Both the position numbers and the translations under genes were made by a program. The notes under the pieces were generated by a model. It was not told where the DNA came from. It ran no database searches and saw only the letters and a list, made by a program, of their open reading frames with translations. From Sulfolobaceae archaeon (GTDB lineage: Archaea > Thermoproteota > Thermoprotei_A > Sulfolobales > Sulfolobaceae), in NCBI GenBank assembly GCA_028277025.1, contig JAPYVG010000015.1, forward strand, positions 1 to 40,639: DNA of 40,639 bases, read 5' to 3'. Positions 7,903 through 17,800 of the stretch are shown in pieces. The first letter of the stretch is position 1. Every line of letters begins with the position of its first letter.

Positions 7903-8015
7903 GGTGAGGGGGATTACGGAGATGTGAGCCCCATACCGTTGGAGTCCCATGACCCATGGGCTAAGTCACTACACTCGATCATGATGAAAGTGTAGGGACA
8001 AACGGCTCCAAAGAC
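7903..8015 (+). ncRNA. Candidate structured non-coding RNA 2
   Basis: Another GC island (33 of 60 bases are G or C in 7911-7970, by hand count) in an intergenic space. An outer stem pairs CCGTT 7936-7940 with AACGG 8001-8005, then GTCC 7944-7947 with GGAC 7996-7999. Inside are hairpins CCCATG 7946-7951 / CATGGG 7955-7960 (loop ACC) and CTACACT 7969-7975 / AGTGTAG 7989-7995. This nests into a three-way-junction fold, with two bases shared by competing stems. A TATA-like stretch at about 7879-7889 is well placed for a start near 7905. A box-C-like ATGATGA lies in the second loop, but no D box was found. The family is unknown and the ends are approximate. Confidence 0.5.
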
Positions 8016-8034
8016 GTGTGGTTAAATAAATAGT

Positions 8035-8424
8035 TTACCACTCCTTTAATAGTCTTGAAAAATCTTCAACACACTTCTCTATCTCGTTTATAATCTCTTT
8101 ATCTACCATGATCTCTTTGTTGAAAGTAACTCCATTTTCGTTTATAAACGCTATTACCTCTTCCTCACTAAGAAGAAATTTAACATAAAACATATCAGAC
8201 ATAGTTATTGCTGCCACATGAGGACATTTAGATAATAAGTCCCTCACCGAACTAACTACTGATCTTACGTATTCTTCCTTTCCCTCCTTCAACCCTTTTT
8301 CGATGAAATCTACCCCGTCATATTCTCCCACTTTTATCTCACCATTTACCAGAATAGCGCCTATCCCCTTCTTGTTTAACTCAATTAGTAGCTTATCCCC
8401 CACCTTAATTATACTCTTAGTCAT
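8035..8424 (-). CDS. Conserved-looking hypothetical protein
   Basis: A 129-residue soluble protein when started at ATG 8424-8422 (a TTG one codon earlier is also in frame). The N-terminal half alternates strands and charged turns (IIKVGDKLLIEL, IGAILVNGEIKVGEY), and the C-terminal half is acidic and helical. There are no membrane segments and no recognisable catalytic motif. It is transcribed divergently from the APC permease across a 126-base gap and ends next to structured RNA candidate 2. No family was recognised. Confidence 0.6.
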   Translation of the reverse strand: MTKSIIKVGDKLLIELNKKGIGAILVNGEIKVGEYDGVDFIEKGLKEGKEEYVRSVVSSVRDLLSKCPHVAAITMSDMFYVKFLLSEEEVIAFINENGVTFNKEIMVDKEIINEIEKCVEDFSRLLKEW

Positions 8425-8521
8425 CAAAACAATATGCTAAGAATTTGATTAAACGTCTTTCTTTTAATGTTAACCCACGCTTGTCTAAACATCTTAAGTC
8501 TTTACCTTATATTAATCATAC

Positions 8522-8529
8522 TTATATAC
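8522..8529 (+). promoter_or_regulatory. TATA-like box for APC permease
   Basis: TTATATAC lies about 25 bases before GTG 8551. This decides the start: the reading frame is open back to 8467, but that upstream part would fall before the predicted transcript start. Confidence 0.55.
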
Positions 8530-8550
8530 CGTCTATCAATGTATTGTATT

Positions 8551-10083
8551 GTGCCTCTGCGTAAAGAGTTGGGCTTGCTGGAACTGGTCATAATAGGAAT
8601 AGCGGGGGCAGTAGGTACTGGAGTACTATTTAGCTCAGCCGGGATGGCCTCTGACGCTGGGCCCGGAGTAGTCTTAGGCTGGATATTAGGTTCTATTTTT
8701 TACTTTTTTATAGGTTTGACATACGTCGAATTATCTTTATCCTTTCCAGAAGCAGGAGGTCCTTCAAGATACGCAATTTATAGCCACGGTAAAGTGACAA
8801 ACCTAATTAACGCTATGGCAGATTTAGTATGGTATTTGTTTATCCCACCTATCGAGGCTTTAGCTGTTATTGAAGGACTCTACTACTTCTACCCCTCCTT
8901 ACTTAACTCTCAAGGTATACCTACTCTACAAGGGGTTCTTTTAGGAGTAATTATTCTATTACTCTTTATACCCTTCAATTATTTTGGTATAAGGGCTTTC
9001 GGTAAATCTACTGTTACTTTCGGTATAATTAAAATAGCACTTTACCTTACCGTCGCTATAGGGATCTTACTAGTCTCGTTTAATATAGGTAATTTCACCA
9101 ACTACGGAGGATTCTTACCTTTTGGCTTAGCTGGAGTCTTTTCAGCAGTACCGCTGGCAATGTTTGCCTTCGGCGGTATAAGGGTGCTCCCAGATTTTGC
9201 TGAAGAAGTAAAAGATACTGAGAGACTCAAAGAAGGTATACTCCTCACTGTAGTAGGGCAGTCGTTAATATACGTATTGTTTTCAATAGCCTTTGTAGGA
9301 GCTTTAAACTGGAAGGGATTGGGAATTTCTGAAGGTAATTGGGAAGCACTATCTAGCTTAAGTGGTAATCCGTTCATAGATCTTGCCTCTTCATATCACT
9401 CTAATCCTCTGATAATCTTAACCATCATAATAGGAATTATAGGTCCATTCGTAACTGGCTATATTTATTTAGGTGCGGGTACTAGGGTGCTATTCGCAAT
9501 GGGCAGATCCGGTTATGTACCTAAAGTCATGGAGGACTTGCATAAAAAGTATGATATCCCGTACTGGGCATTATTAGTTTTTGCAATAATAGGAGCCATA
9601 GTAACTTACATCTCCTCACCGTTACCCACTATATATGGTTTAATTACAGACTCTGTAGTAGCTGGCTACTTAGGATTTGCGGTGAACCCGGTCGCAATGA
9701 TAGTACTAAAGAAGAGGGGTAAGACCAAAAATGTAATACCGTTAAGTGAGATTATGGGCGGCATAGCCTTTGCCTCAGCCTCGTTAATAGCCTTCTGGTC
9801 CGGTTGGCCACTAGTACCTTATGCAGTACTCCTTTTGGCAATAGGTTCCGTAGTATTCGGAGTTATATATAGGGTTAAGGATGATTTCAAAAACGCTATT
9901 TGGTATATTACATACATTGGGTTTATCACATTAATGTCTTATATAGGTGATGACGGTGCTCTAAGTCTTATAAACTTCTACTTAGCTTCCTTAATAGTAG
10001 CCGTAGTTTCGGTCTTGGTATTTTACCCGTGGGGAATATATTCTGGTATACGTGAGGAGAAATTAAAAGACTACGATATGTAG
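8551..10083 (+). CDS. APC-family amino-acid permease
   Basis: About 510 residues from GTG 8551, with 12 or more transmembrane helices. The N terminus has the family signature: a short basic and acidic cytoplasmic stretch (VPLRKELGLLELVIIGI), then a Gly-rich broken first helix (GAVGTGVLFSSAGMASDAGPG), which forms the substrate site in APC proteins. A second marker is the TM6-like segment AMFAFGGIRVLPDFAEEVKD. Such proteins import amino acids or related amines with protons; the substrate cannot be read here. The frame is open from 8467, but the TATA-like box at 8522-8529 points to the GTG start and a leaderless message. It stands alone between divergent and convergent neighbours. Confidence 0.9.
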   Translation: MPLRKELGLLELVIIGIAGAVGTGVLFSSAGMASDAGPGVVLGWILGSIFYFFIGLTYVELSLSFPEAGGPSRYAIYSHGKVTNLINAMADLVWYLFIPPIEALAVIEGLYYFYPSLLNSQGIPTLQGVLLGVIILLLFIPFNYFGIRAFGKSTVTFGIIKIALYLTVAIGILLVSFNIGNFTNYGGFLPFGLAGVFSAVPLAMFAFGGIRVLPDFAEEVKDTERLKEGILLTVVGQSLIYVLFSIAFVGALNWKGLGISEGNWEALSSLSGNPFIDLASSYHSNPLIILTIIIGIIGPFVTGYIYLGAGTRVLFAMGRSGYVPKVMEDLHKKYDIPYWALLVFAIIGAIVTYISSPLPTIYGLITDSVVAGYLGFAVNPVAMIVLKKRGKTKNVIPLSEIMGGIAFASASLIAFWSGWPLVPYAVLLLAIGSVVFGVIYRVKDDFKNAIWYITYIGFITLMSYIGDDGALSLINFYLASLIVAVVSVLVFYPWGIYSGIREEKLKDYDM

Positions 10084-10216
10084 AGTGTTTGCTCGTATTG
10101 GATTACTTAAAAATTTTGTTGCCAAAGCTAATAAGCTTCTCACTATAGCAGACGGCCGTTATTAACGTCCTTATTTATCCATTAACCTTTATGGTGAATC
10201 CATTAAACTTTTTAGC

Positions 10217-11368
10217 TTATCCAGTTTGCTTACCGTTAAAACTATTTCCAATATTTTTTATCTTCTCTAATACTCTAGGTATGTTTATCCCCATAGGGCA
10301 AACCTCTTTACAATTACCAGAATGTGTGCAAAGCATTGCTTGCTTATAATCCCCGTATACTACATAAGACCATATGGCACCCATTGGCCCAGTATAAGGA
10401 GGAACTCCCCAATTAACGCCTAGAACTCTATAAACGGGACAATGCAAATGACATCTACCGCACCTTATACATAGTAACACCTCTTTCAGAACTTCGTCCT
10501 TACTAGCTTTAATCCTACCGTCGTCTAACAGTACTAGGTGAAACTCTTTAGGGCCGTGGGCCGGATTAACCCTCTTCATTTCGATGTCTCCAGTAGAACT
10601 AGGGCCTGAAGTAACGTTAATATACGTCGGTGGGTAAAGACCCGCATAAGCCGCTTGAACGGCAGCCTCTATTAACGCGTCGTAAAAAGTAGGTAAAATT
10701 TTCTCAACGCCAGCTATCGCAATATGAACCTTAGGCAATACGGTACTCATCCTTATATTCCCCTCATTTTCCACTAGGATCACAGACCCGGTATCAGCGG
10801 CAACTGCATTCGCACCAGTGATCCCTACATCGGCCTTTATGAACTTCTCCCTCAGGAACTCCCTTACTTTGCTTACTAACTCCTCATGGGTTGAATTCTC
10901 GTTGACATCAAAACCCAGTTTTTCCTTTAGTAGCTTAGCTACCCTCTCTTTAGTCATATGAATAGCCGGGGCAATTATGTGTGATGGAGGTTCATCAGCC
11001 ATCTGTATTAGAAATTCACCTAAATCCGTCTCCCAAACCTCATTACCTAGGCTTTGTAAGTACTTTCTTAAACCTATTTCATAAGCTGTCATAGATTTTC
11101 CTAATACTATTATCTTACCTTTTCCCACAATTTTCCCTATGATTTCCCTTGCTTCCTCAGCATTTTTAGCGAAATAGGCATTTCCACCTATTCTCTTTAC
11201 ACTCTCTATGGTCTCTTCCACATATTTTTCAAGGTTATTTATGACCTCGAGTTTAGCCTCTCTAAGCTTTTTTGCAAGGTCTAAAACGTAAGGGTGTTCC
11301 CTTAAAACCTTATAGACTCTCGGTACGTTATTATTTATAGTCCTCTCAATTGCCACGTCCCAACTCAT
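10217..11368 (-). CDS. lutB: LutB-like LUD-domain iron-sulfur protein
   Basis: A 383-residue protein with a LUD domain (about residues 60-250, including [15 protein letters not shown] and [14 protein letters not shown]) followed by a bacterial-type two-cluster ferredoxin domain. The cluster ligands are C-x2-C-x2-C-x3-CP near residues 298-311 and a second set in [12 protein letters not shown] near 345-356. In bacteria LutA, LutB and LutC together oxidise L-lactate; related subunits serve glycolate and other 2-hydroxy acids. Here the gene overlaps the LutA-like gene by 23 bases, so the two are made together. No LutC is nearby; the LUD domain here may cover that role. Electrons would go to a quinone or another carrier. 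The substrate is inferred. Confidence 0.8.
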   Translation of the reverse strand: MSWDVAIERTINNNVPRVYKVLREHPYVLDLAKKLREAKLEVINNLEKYVEETIESVKRIGGNAYFAKNAEEAREIIGKIVGKGKIIVLGKSMTAYEIGLRKYLQSLGNEVWETDLGEFLIQMADEPPSHIIAPAIHMTKERVAKLLKEKLGFDVNENSTHEELVSKVREFLREKFIKADVGITGANAVAADTGSVILVENEGNIRMSTVLPKVHIAIAGVEKILPTFYDALIEAAVQAAYAGLYPPTYINVTSGPSSTGDIEMKRVNPAHGPKEFHLVLLDDGRIKASKDEVLKEVLLCIRCGRCHLHCPVYRVLGVNWGVPPYTGPMGAIWSYVVYGDYKQAMLCTHSGNCKEVCPMGINIPRVLEKIKNIGNSFNGKQTG

Positions 11369-12224
11369 TCCACCACCCAGCTAAATCGTAAATTTTATCA
11401 TAAAATTTTGAAAGGTTAGCATAACACATAGGACAGACCACGATAATTTTATCACTTAACTTTTTAAGCTGTTTAACTCTCAGCTTAGCAATTTTCTCAC
11501 TCAACTCTTGATTAACCGGCTTAATGGGGCTTCCACAACAATAAGAAGTATCCTTACCAGTGATTAATTCGTCATCAACAATTCTAATTCCAGCCCTAGC
11601 AATTAACCCTCTATAAGCGTCTCTCAAGTTAAGGAAGCGGGAATAAAGACAAGAGTCATGAACTACGTAATTCCCGTTGACTTTTCCCTTAACGTCCTTA
11701 ATTAACTCTAAGTAACTTACTACCTCAATATTGAAATCAATAAATTCCTTATAGCGAGTTAAAGCATTGTGCGTGTGGGGGTCTACAGTAATTACCCTTT
11801 TCACCCCCTTACTCTTTAAAAAGTTATATACTTTTTGAGCGTGTTCCTTAAACTCGCCTAAGTAACCGAGTTCTAATAAAATGGCACCACTATAAGGCTC
11901 CTCCTCGTATAAGTATCCGAAATTTATACCGTTCTTTTTCAGCAGAGAAGAAATATTTTTCAAAACTTGATAAGCCCTATTCAACGATGCCTTATCCGGT
12001 TTTATATATTTAGCTAAGAAAGCGAGTGTTGAAAGTTTTTCGGCATAGGGAATAAACTTTACGAAAACGTCTGTCAGTGAAGCTGTTTGATACATGCAAG
12101 AAGTGTATATTATCGTTTCCCCTCCCCTAGGCAAATCGTTAGTCCAACCACTACATACACTTTTGTCTATAGGATAAGGGAAACCGTATTTTTCGAGGTT
12201 CTGAAGAATTAATCTTCCTAACAC
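11346..12224 (-). CDS. lutA: LutA/GlpC-like CCG-domain iron-sulfur subunit
   Basis: About 292 residues when started at GTG 12224-12222. It is a cysteine-rich (CCG) domain protein of the heterodisulfide-reductase/glycolate-oxidase subunit type, with a first half containing TSCMYQ and a complete C-terminal motif: CLYSRF, then SYCCGSPIK, then CPMCYANL. These cysteines usually hold an unusual 4Fe-4S cluster or contact a partner's active site. The frame is open to 12239, but the TATA-like stretch at 12243-12252 lies about 25 bases from the GTG. Its stop overlaps the LutB-like start by 23 bases. It forms a two-gene oxidoreductase operon, probably for lactate or glycolate. Confidence 0.8.
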   Translation of the reverse strand: MLGRLILQNLEKYGFPYPIDKSVCSGWTNDLPRGGETIIYTSCMYQTASLTDVFVKFIPYAEKLSTLAFLAKYIKPDKASLNRAYQVLKNISSLLKKNGINFGYLYEEEPYSGAILLELGYLGEFKEHAQKVYNFLKSKGVKRVITVDPHTHNALTRYKEFIDFNIEVVSYLELIKDVKGKVNGNYVVHDSCLYSRFLNLRDAYRGLIARAGIRIVDDELITGKDTSYCCGSPIKPVNQELSEKIAKLRVKQLKKLSDKIIVVCPMCYANLSKFYDKIYDLAGWWNELGRGN

Positions 12225-12242
12225 AATGATTAATAACAAAAG

Positions 12243-12252
12243 ATAAATAAAA
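12243..12252. promoter_or_regulatory. Shared AT-rich element of a divergent promoter
   Basis: TAAATAAAA read rightward, and TTTTATTTA read leftward, can each serve as a TATA box. The rightward use predicts a start near 12271 (the small ORF before hsp20) and the leftward use a start near 12224 (LutA-like gene). One short element would then serve two opposite operons. Confidence 0.45.
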
Positions 12253-12270
12253 GGATAATGAGTATAATTT

Positions 12271-12342
12271 ATGGGAAGACTAGTTAGATGGTATTTAATT
12301 TACAAACTGTTAATGTATTTCCTAAAGAGGAGGAAGAGGTGA
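12271..12342 (+). CDS. 23-residue basic ORF upstream of hsp20
   Basis: ATG 12271 to TGA 12340-12342 encodes MGRLVRWYLIYKLLMYFLKR plus three basic residues: a hydrophobic, aromatic centre with Arg/Lys at both ends, so a possible membrane-active or membrane-spanning peptide. Its ATG is about 25 bases from the TATA-like element at 12243-12252, as for a leaderless gene. The last codons contain the ribosome-binding site of hsp20, and its stop lies 4 bases before the hsp20 ATG. It could be a real small protein, a leader peptide that couples translation to hsp20, or chance. Confidence 0.5.
   Translation: MGRLVRWYLIYKLLMYFLKRRKR
12336..12342 (+). promoter_or_regulatory. Strong Shine-Dalgarno for hsp20
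   Basis: GAGGTGA fits the conserved 3' end of archaeal 16S rRNA (ATCACCTC) and ends 4 bases before ATG 12347. A strong ribosome-binding site is expected for an internal gene of a message here, not a leaderless first gene, which supports transcription from upstream through the 23-codon ORF. Confidence 0.65.
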
Positions 12343-12346
12343 GAAG

Positions 12347-12724
12347 ATGAGTTTAGGCTATTTTATAGGCAAACAATTGAGCAAAAGAGTAGAAGAGTTG
12401 AGTAGAGGGTTTTACGAACTAATCTACCCACCAATTGACATGTATGAGGAAGGCGGGTACTTAGTAGTCGTAGCCGATCTAGCCGGGTTTAGTAAAGATA
12501 AAATTAAAGCAAGAATATCCGGTGGCAATTTAGTTATTGAGGCTGAAAGGGAGATAACTGAGCCTGGGGTAAAATATATAACGCAAAGACCTAGATATGT
12601 GAGGAGAGTGATTAAGTTACCAGTAACGGTAGCTAAGGACACCGAAGTTATAGGAAAATACGAAAATGGTGTCCTCACAATACGGATACCGATATCTGGA
12701 GCAGCAACCATTAAGATTGAGTGA
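12347..12724 (+). CDS. hsp20: Small heat-shock protein, Hsp20/alpha-crystallin
   Basis: A 125-residue protein consisting of a short N-terminal arm (about 30 residues), one alpha-crystallin domain (about residues 30-110, with PIDMYEEGGYLVVVADLAGF and NGVLTIRIPI) and a short tail. The I-x-I anchor used to join dimers into large shells is visible as IRIPI near residues 113-117. Such proteins hold unfolding proteins without ATP. The start is ATG 12347, preceded by a strong ribosome-binding site. The gene's 3' end overlaps the convergent UbiB-like gene by 14 bases. Confidence 0.93.
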   Translation: MSLGYFIGKQLSKRVEELSRGFYELIYPPIDMYEEGGYLVVVADLAGFSKDKIKARISGGNLVIEAEREITEPGVKYITQRPRYVRRVIKLPVTVAKDTEVIGKYENGVLTIRIPISGAATIKIE

Positions 12725-14192
12725 GCTTGTTAAGACTTATTATTACAGCTAAAATACCTAAAAGAAGAGATAATGTAGACGAATGGGCCATTAAGTAAAC
12801 TAGTACTGCAACTACTAGTGTGAAGAATGATAGATATTTTGCAATCTTATTCTCCTTTCTTATCACTATGGGTTTTTCCAGCAGTGATAGCCTAAATTTT
12901 TTGAGAGCTGAGGAAATCGTATTTTTAAAATCTTCAATTATGGCCTCATATACTAACCCCTCTTCTTCAATGAAGTTCTGAAGGTTAACAAAGAAGTTAA
13001 AATCTGGATCTATCTGAGTGCAAGTACTCCCTAAGATTGACGTCATTCTGATATATATTGATAACTTTTCTGGTAGTTTCAGTGGAAATCTGTAAAAGAC
13101 TTCATTAGCTGCTTCTAAGAATTGTTCAACTTCAAGGGTTTCAGCTGTGATCCCTTGAAATTGCTGAAGGAACAGTTCTATCCCTTTAGCTAAGATCTCT
13201 CTATCTGCCTCAGGCTGTATTGCACCTAATTCCTCTAAAACTTTAACGAGCCCAACAGCGTCAAGCCTTATTAATGCTGAATAAGCCCTAACGAGTTTAA
13301 GCCTCGTTTCCCTATCCATTCTTCCTACTATTCCGAAATCATAAAGAATTAAGTTCCCCTTCTCGTCCACAGCTAAATTGCCCGGGTGAGGGTCAGCGTG
13401 AAAGTACTCCTTCTCTAACAACATGAACATAAAAGTTCTAAAAATTCTATAAGCAAGCTCTTTAGGGGGGACTACCTTTTTTGCTTCATCACTAGTAACT
13501 TTATACCCCTTTATGTATTCCATAATCAAGACCCTTTTAGTAGCATAATAGGGTTGGGGAATTATTACGTCTGGGTAATCCGCCAATTCCTCCTTTATTT
13601 TCTTCATGTAAAATTCTTCTTTCGTGAAATCCATTTCCTCAAAAATTCTCTTGCTAAAGTCCTGTATGATAGCCTTAAAACTTTCATAAAACGACTCGTC
13701 CATTAAGTATTTAGTAAGAGGTAATAACTCTTTCATTATCTTTATATCCTCTTCAGCTATTTCCCTTATTTTAGGCCTATTCACTTTTATCACAACAATT
13801 TTACCGTCGCTCTTCCTCTTAGCGAGGTAGACTTGTCCTATACTAGCTGAGGAAATAGGATTAGGGTTTATTTCATAATCGTTAAACTTCTCACCTAAAT
13901 CCTCCTTAAGGATCTTCTCTACCTCTTCCCAAGGAGCAGGCGGTACATCGTCTTGAAGTTTAGATAAGACTTTGAGGTAGGGCTCTGGCAATATGTCTGA
14001 ATGAACGGAGAGAATTTGCCCGAATTTAATGAATGCCGGCCCCAATGATACGAGGGTTTTTAAAAGCTTCTCAGCCTCCTTCCTCATCTCTTCTTCATCA
14101 ACTTGTTCTCCCCTTAATGTGGCTAACCTATAGCTTCTGAGTTTCAGTACCCTAGGTAAAAGCTTAATTGCTACTTTGATAAGCCTTAACAT
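12711..14192 (-). CDS. ABC1/AarF/UbiB-family atypical kinase
   Basis: A 493-residue protein with the UbiB-family layout: the KxGQ motif (KFGQ, residues 56-59) followed by the DILPEPYLKVLSKLQDDVPP block, the nucleotide loop SASIGQVYLAK (about 115-124), the lysine strand VVIKVNRP, the catalytic HADPHPGNL and the metal-binding LYDFGIVGRM, and two C-terminal transmembrane helices (about 452-490). The family supports isoprenoid quinone biosynthesis and lipid homeostasis through an ATPase-like activity. In this archaeon the likely link is caldariellaquinone-type quinone or lipid handling, by inference. The start is ATG 14192. It is transcribed away from the methyltransferase at 14238 across a 45-base gap. 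Confidence 0.92.
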   Translation of the reverse strand: MLRLIKVAIKLLPRVLKLRSYRLATLRGEQVDEEEMRKEAEKLLKTLVSLGPAFIKFGQILSVHSDILPEPYLKVLSKLQDDVPPAPWEEVEKILKEDLGEKFNDYEINPNPISSASIGQVYLAKRKSDGKIVVIKVNRPKIREIAEEDIKIMKELLPLTKYLMDESFYESFKAIIQDFSKRIFEEMDFTKEEFYMKKIKEELADYPDVIIPQPYYATKRVLIMEYIKGYKVTSDEAKKVVPPKELAYRIFRTFMFMLLEKEYFHADPHPGNLAVDEKGNLILYDFGIVGRMDRETRLKLVRAYSALIRLDAVGLVKVLEELGAIQPEADREILAKGIELFLQQFQGITAETLEVEQFLEAANEVFYRFPLKLPEKLSIYIRMTSILGSTCTQIDPDFNFFVNLQNFIEEEGLVYEAIIEDFKNTISSALKKFRLSLLEKPIVIRKENKIAKYLSFFTLVVAVLVYLMAHSSTLSLLLGILAVIISLNKLTQS

Positions 14193-14237
14193 AAGAAATT
14201 AAATGTAAAAAGAGTATTTAATCGTGAGCTGAGCGAA

Positions 14238-14834
14238 GTGGAGATATTTACAGACCCCAGAGGTTATAAAAGGTGGTATGAAATACATGATAAGATTTAT
14301 GAGAGTGAAAGAAATCTAGTTTCGCTCTTCCGACCTAAGGGCTGTTTGGATGTAGGCTCTGGCCCCGGGATATTCCATGAAGTGATGAATAACACGGTCT
14401 CGTTAGATATCTCAATCTTCATGTTAAAAGAATTGCCAGAGGATGAGGATAAAGTACAGGCTGACGCACTTCACTTACCCTTTAGAGAGAATTCGTTTAG
14501 ATGCGTTTTCGTATCTGTAACCATCTGTTTCGTTTCCGACGTTGAAAACTTCATAAAAGAACTGAAGAGAGTTTCCTCCCACAGAATAATTATATGCTAT
14601 ATTCCAGAGGATTCACCCTATGGTAAATTTTATGAAGAATTAGGAAAGAAAGGGCATAAATATTATTCTCACGCCCATTTTATTAAAAGGGAAAAGCTAT
14701 ATAGAATATTAAAAAATGAGGGGTTAAAGGTAAACAGGGTTGCATCAACTTTATTCTCTATGGATGAAAAAGTCCATGAAATAAAAGAGGGGGATGAAGG
14801 CTCATTCGTCTGTCTAGAAGCTCTTAAACAATGA
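14238..14834 (+). CDS. SAM-dependent methyltransferase (class I)
   Basis: A 198-residue class I methyltransferase. Motif I is CLDVGSGPG (residues 36-44), the acidic residue after strand 2 is in VSLDIS, motif II/III follows at [21 protein letters not shown], and the strand around [15 protein letters not shown] closes the fold. The start is GTG 14238, about 25 bases after TATTTAAT (14214-14221), so the message is probably leaderless. It runs divergently from the UbiB-like kinase. As UbiB partners often act with UbiE-type quinone methyltransferases, a role in quinone methylation is possible, but the sequence does not prove it. It overlaps the end of the large MMPL gene by 11 bases. Confidence 0.85.
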   Translation: MEIFTDPRGYKRWYEIHDKIYESERNLVSLFRPKGCLDVGSGPGIFHEVMNNTVSLDISIFMLKELPEDEDKVQADALHLPFRENSFRCVFVSVTICFVSDVENFIKELKRVSSHRIIICYIPEDSPYGKFYEELGKKGHKYYSHAHFIKREKLYRILKNEGLKVNRVASTLFSMDEKVHEIKEGDEGSFVCLEALKQ

Positions 14835-17800
14835 GTTTAGGTCTTGTCTTGAATTTTCTATAAAGTAAAATGAGTAGTGGTGGAGCTAAAAGACTCCATA
14901 GTACACTCGTCTCGAGTATAGCTGCTATGAAAAATGCGAAACCTAGCTCTTGAAGTATTGGGGCATTTACTAGCATCAATGCTCCTAAAGTGCCCGCAAA
15001 TATGAACCCTAAGAACATTATAGTTAACCTTAAAGTCTTTACTGCTTTCTCCACGGCAACCTCCATATTGTCTCCTTTTTCTAACTCTTCGTGAACTCTC
15101 GCAATTAGGAATATGTTGTAATCCATCCCTATACCTATAATTATTGCCACTAAGAAGATAGGTACTACTGCAAATATTGAGTACCCTAAGACCGTATCGA
15201 ATATTAACCTCTCTAAGGCTAAAGTTATTGCGACTGCAGACATTATAACATAAATGATTACTGCTGAAATAGATAAACTCCTCGTCATAATGAAGAGGAG
15301 TAAGAACATAGTTACTGCTATTTCTCCAACTATTATAAAGAAGTTAGAAGTGACGAAGTTGTAAATATTATATGAGTCTACTGGCCCGCCTCCAACGTAT
15401 CCCTTATCGCCCACAATTTTTAAGACATCTTTGACTACGTTAAAAGCCTGAAGAGAGAAAGGTTGGTATTTCTGATTAACTATGAATAATAGATAGCCGT
15501 GGGAGACGTACTGCGTATAGTTATACTCTTTTAACTCAGTATAGTTTACGAGGAAACCGTAAGGTGAAACAGGTGAATTTACCGCGGTTACTCCCGGTAT
15601 CGAGGAGAGTTGCTTGTAGAGGTTTACAGCGAAATTATAAGTGCTCTGATTAAAGGTACCATTATAAGGAATTACTACGTAGATGGGAAATATGTTAGCT
15701 GAAGTGAATTTAGAGCTCAAAAACTCAACTCCGTAAACCGCTTGTGATTTGGGTAATAATGATAGAACGTTGAGTGTTAAAGGTGTAAATGAGGCGAAAA
15801 TCACACTCACTAACACGATAGTACTTAATATGCCTACTAACAATTTAGGCCTCTTAGATATTATTAACTTCCCTCCTTCTTTCTTACCTCCTTCCTTCAC
15901 CTTTCCTAATCTTCTAGGGAAGAACAACTTATCACCCGCAACCCTTAGTATCGCTGGGTAAAGGGTTATGGAAGCTAACCAGATAATTATTACAGCTAGC
16001 ATATCTGAAATTGCGGTATCTGAGAAGAAGGGTATTTTATAAATGTAAATGAAGAGGAATGACAACATGACAATAAATGCTGTAATAGTCACAGCCCTAC
16101 CTCCCCATCTAACAGCTTCATAAACAGCGTCCTTAACTGATAACCCTTTCTCCCTCTCCTCAACATACCTACTTGAGATAAAGACCACGTAGTCTGTACC
16201 CAAACCTAACGCCAAGAGTAATACTTCACTGGGAGTCAAGAAGCTAACAGTGATTTTTAGTAACTTTATTACTATCAAGTATTGGAAGATCGAGGAAACT
16301 ACATAGGCCGAAATATAAATGGTTAAAGGCATGAAAGCGACTGCGAAAGACCTAAAGTATAATCCGGCTAATATTATAGCTAACGCAATCCCAACCGGGA
16401 TTGCTATTGAGTACGCACTTGAAGCTACGCCCTTTAACTGGTGATTTATTGGGTTAGCCCCAGTAAGAGTTACGTTTAATTCAGTCTTAGACTCTACGAA
16501 GCTACTAAAATCTTCGGCCTCCTTATACGTAAAGTTACCCTTCATAAAGATTAGGAGGAGGTTTGAGGAGAATAGGTTCCTAGAGATGTTCTCGTTAAAG
16601 GTTATTGGGAACTCACTGCTTTTTACTATCTCTTCTACAGTGTAGTTATTCTTCAAATCAGTGATTAATAACGTTTTATTAACCTCTAAGAGTGGCGAAA
16701 CGTTTATGGCATTTACCGTAAGGTTTATAGCTATCTCTCTGAAATCTTTATTATTCTCCAACAGTTCAGTTAATTCTGGTAAAGTGATGTTACTTTTCTG
16801 AAGGATGAATGGGGGGAAATGGGGGGAGATAAGATAAGCTGTGAGGTTAGAGATGTTACCTTGATTGTATAAGGATATGAAAAACCATTGCGGAAGTTTG
16901 GTTTTATTTGAAAGTATTTCTGTCAAATAATATAATGGTGACGGGGAAGCAAGGAGATTAGTTAATAATTCTTTAGACACGTTATACTTCTGAGACACAT
17001 AGCCAACGCTGAACTCATAAGGGGACTTAGAAATATTATTATAAACACAAACTATGAAATCTTTTGCGGATGTATTCGTAACTTTACTCAATATAAGATC
17101 TAGTGATATTATGGATAAGTTTTCACCCTCATATATCTGCTGTAAAAAGTTTACTGGGATACCGGTCTTATGTTCATAAATGGTGAGGAGGACTTGTAAT
17201 GGTTGGTTGAAAAGTAATTCGTAGGACAAGTTTTCCGGCACTTTATAGTACAAGGTAAAGTAATTAACTGTAAATATCTCATCATTTGTAGTATTTCTGA
17301 AATTAGTTAGATTTACATAGTCAAAAAATAGTTTTAACAAGCTCGTTTGATTTGGAAATATCTTGTAGCTCGCATTCTCCACTAGGTTTTGGGCTACATT
17401 AATTGGGTTAGGTAATGGGTCAGTTGAAGACCAATAGGAATAAAATAAGTTAAAGTACTCCAGCTCCTCCCCATGCAAAGCCGATGAGACTTTTTCGTAA
17501 GCTATTTCATTAGCCTCAGTTACGTTGTGCGTAGTCGAGTATGCGCTCTCCCAAATTTCTAAGAAATAACTTACTGGAAAGTAAAGGAATAGGGATAAGT
17601 TAAAGGCTGACTGGTTTAATTGTATTTCGCCCTCGTGGATTTTCTGAAAAGTTATATAGTTCTCAACCATTGCATAATGTAACTCGTTGACTTCTCTCTC
17701 GGTAGAGTTTATAAGAGATGAAACGTTTTCAAACTCCTTTTGTACTTCTACCGTGCCGTTGTAAAGCTTTTCTAAACGGGAAAGCTGAGTGCTAATGTTC

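Noticed and set aside
7969..7995. C/D box small RNA, because of ATGATGA
   Set aside because: No D box (CTGA) or second box pair lies at a suitable distance; the ATGATGA forms the loop of a 7-bp stem.
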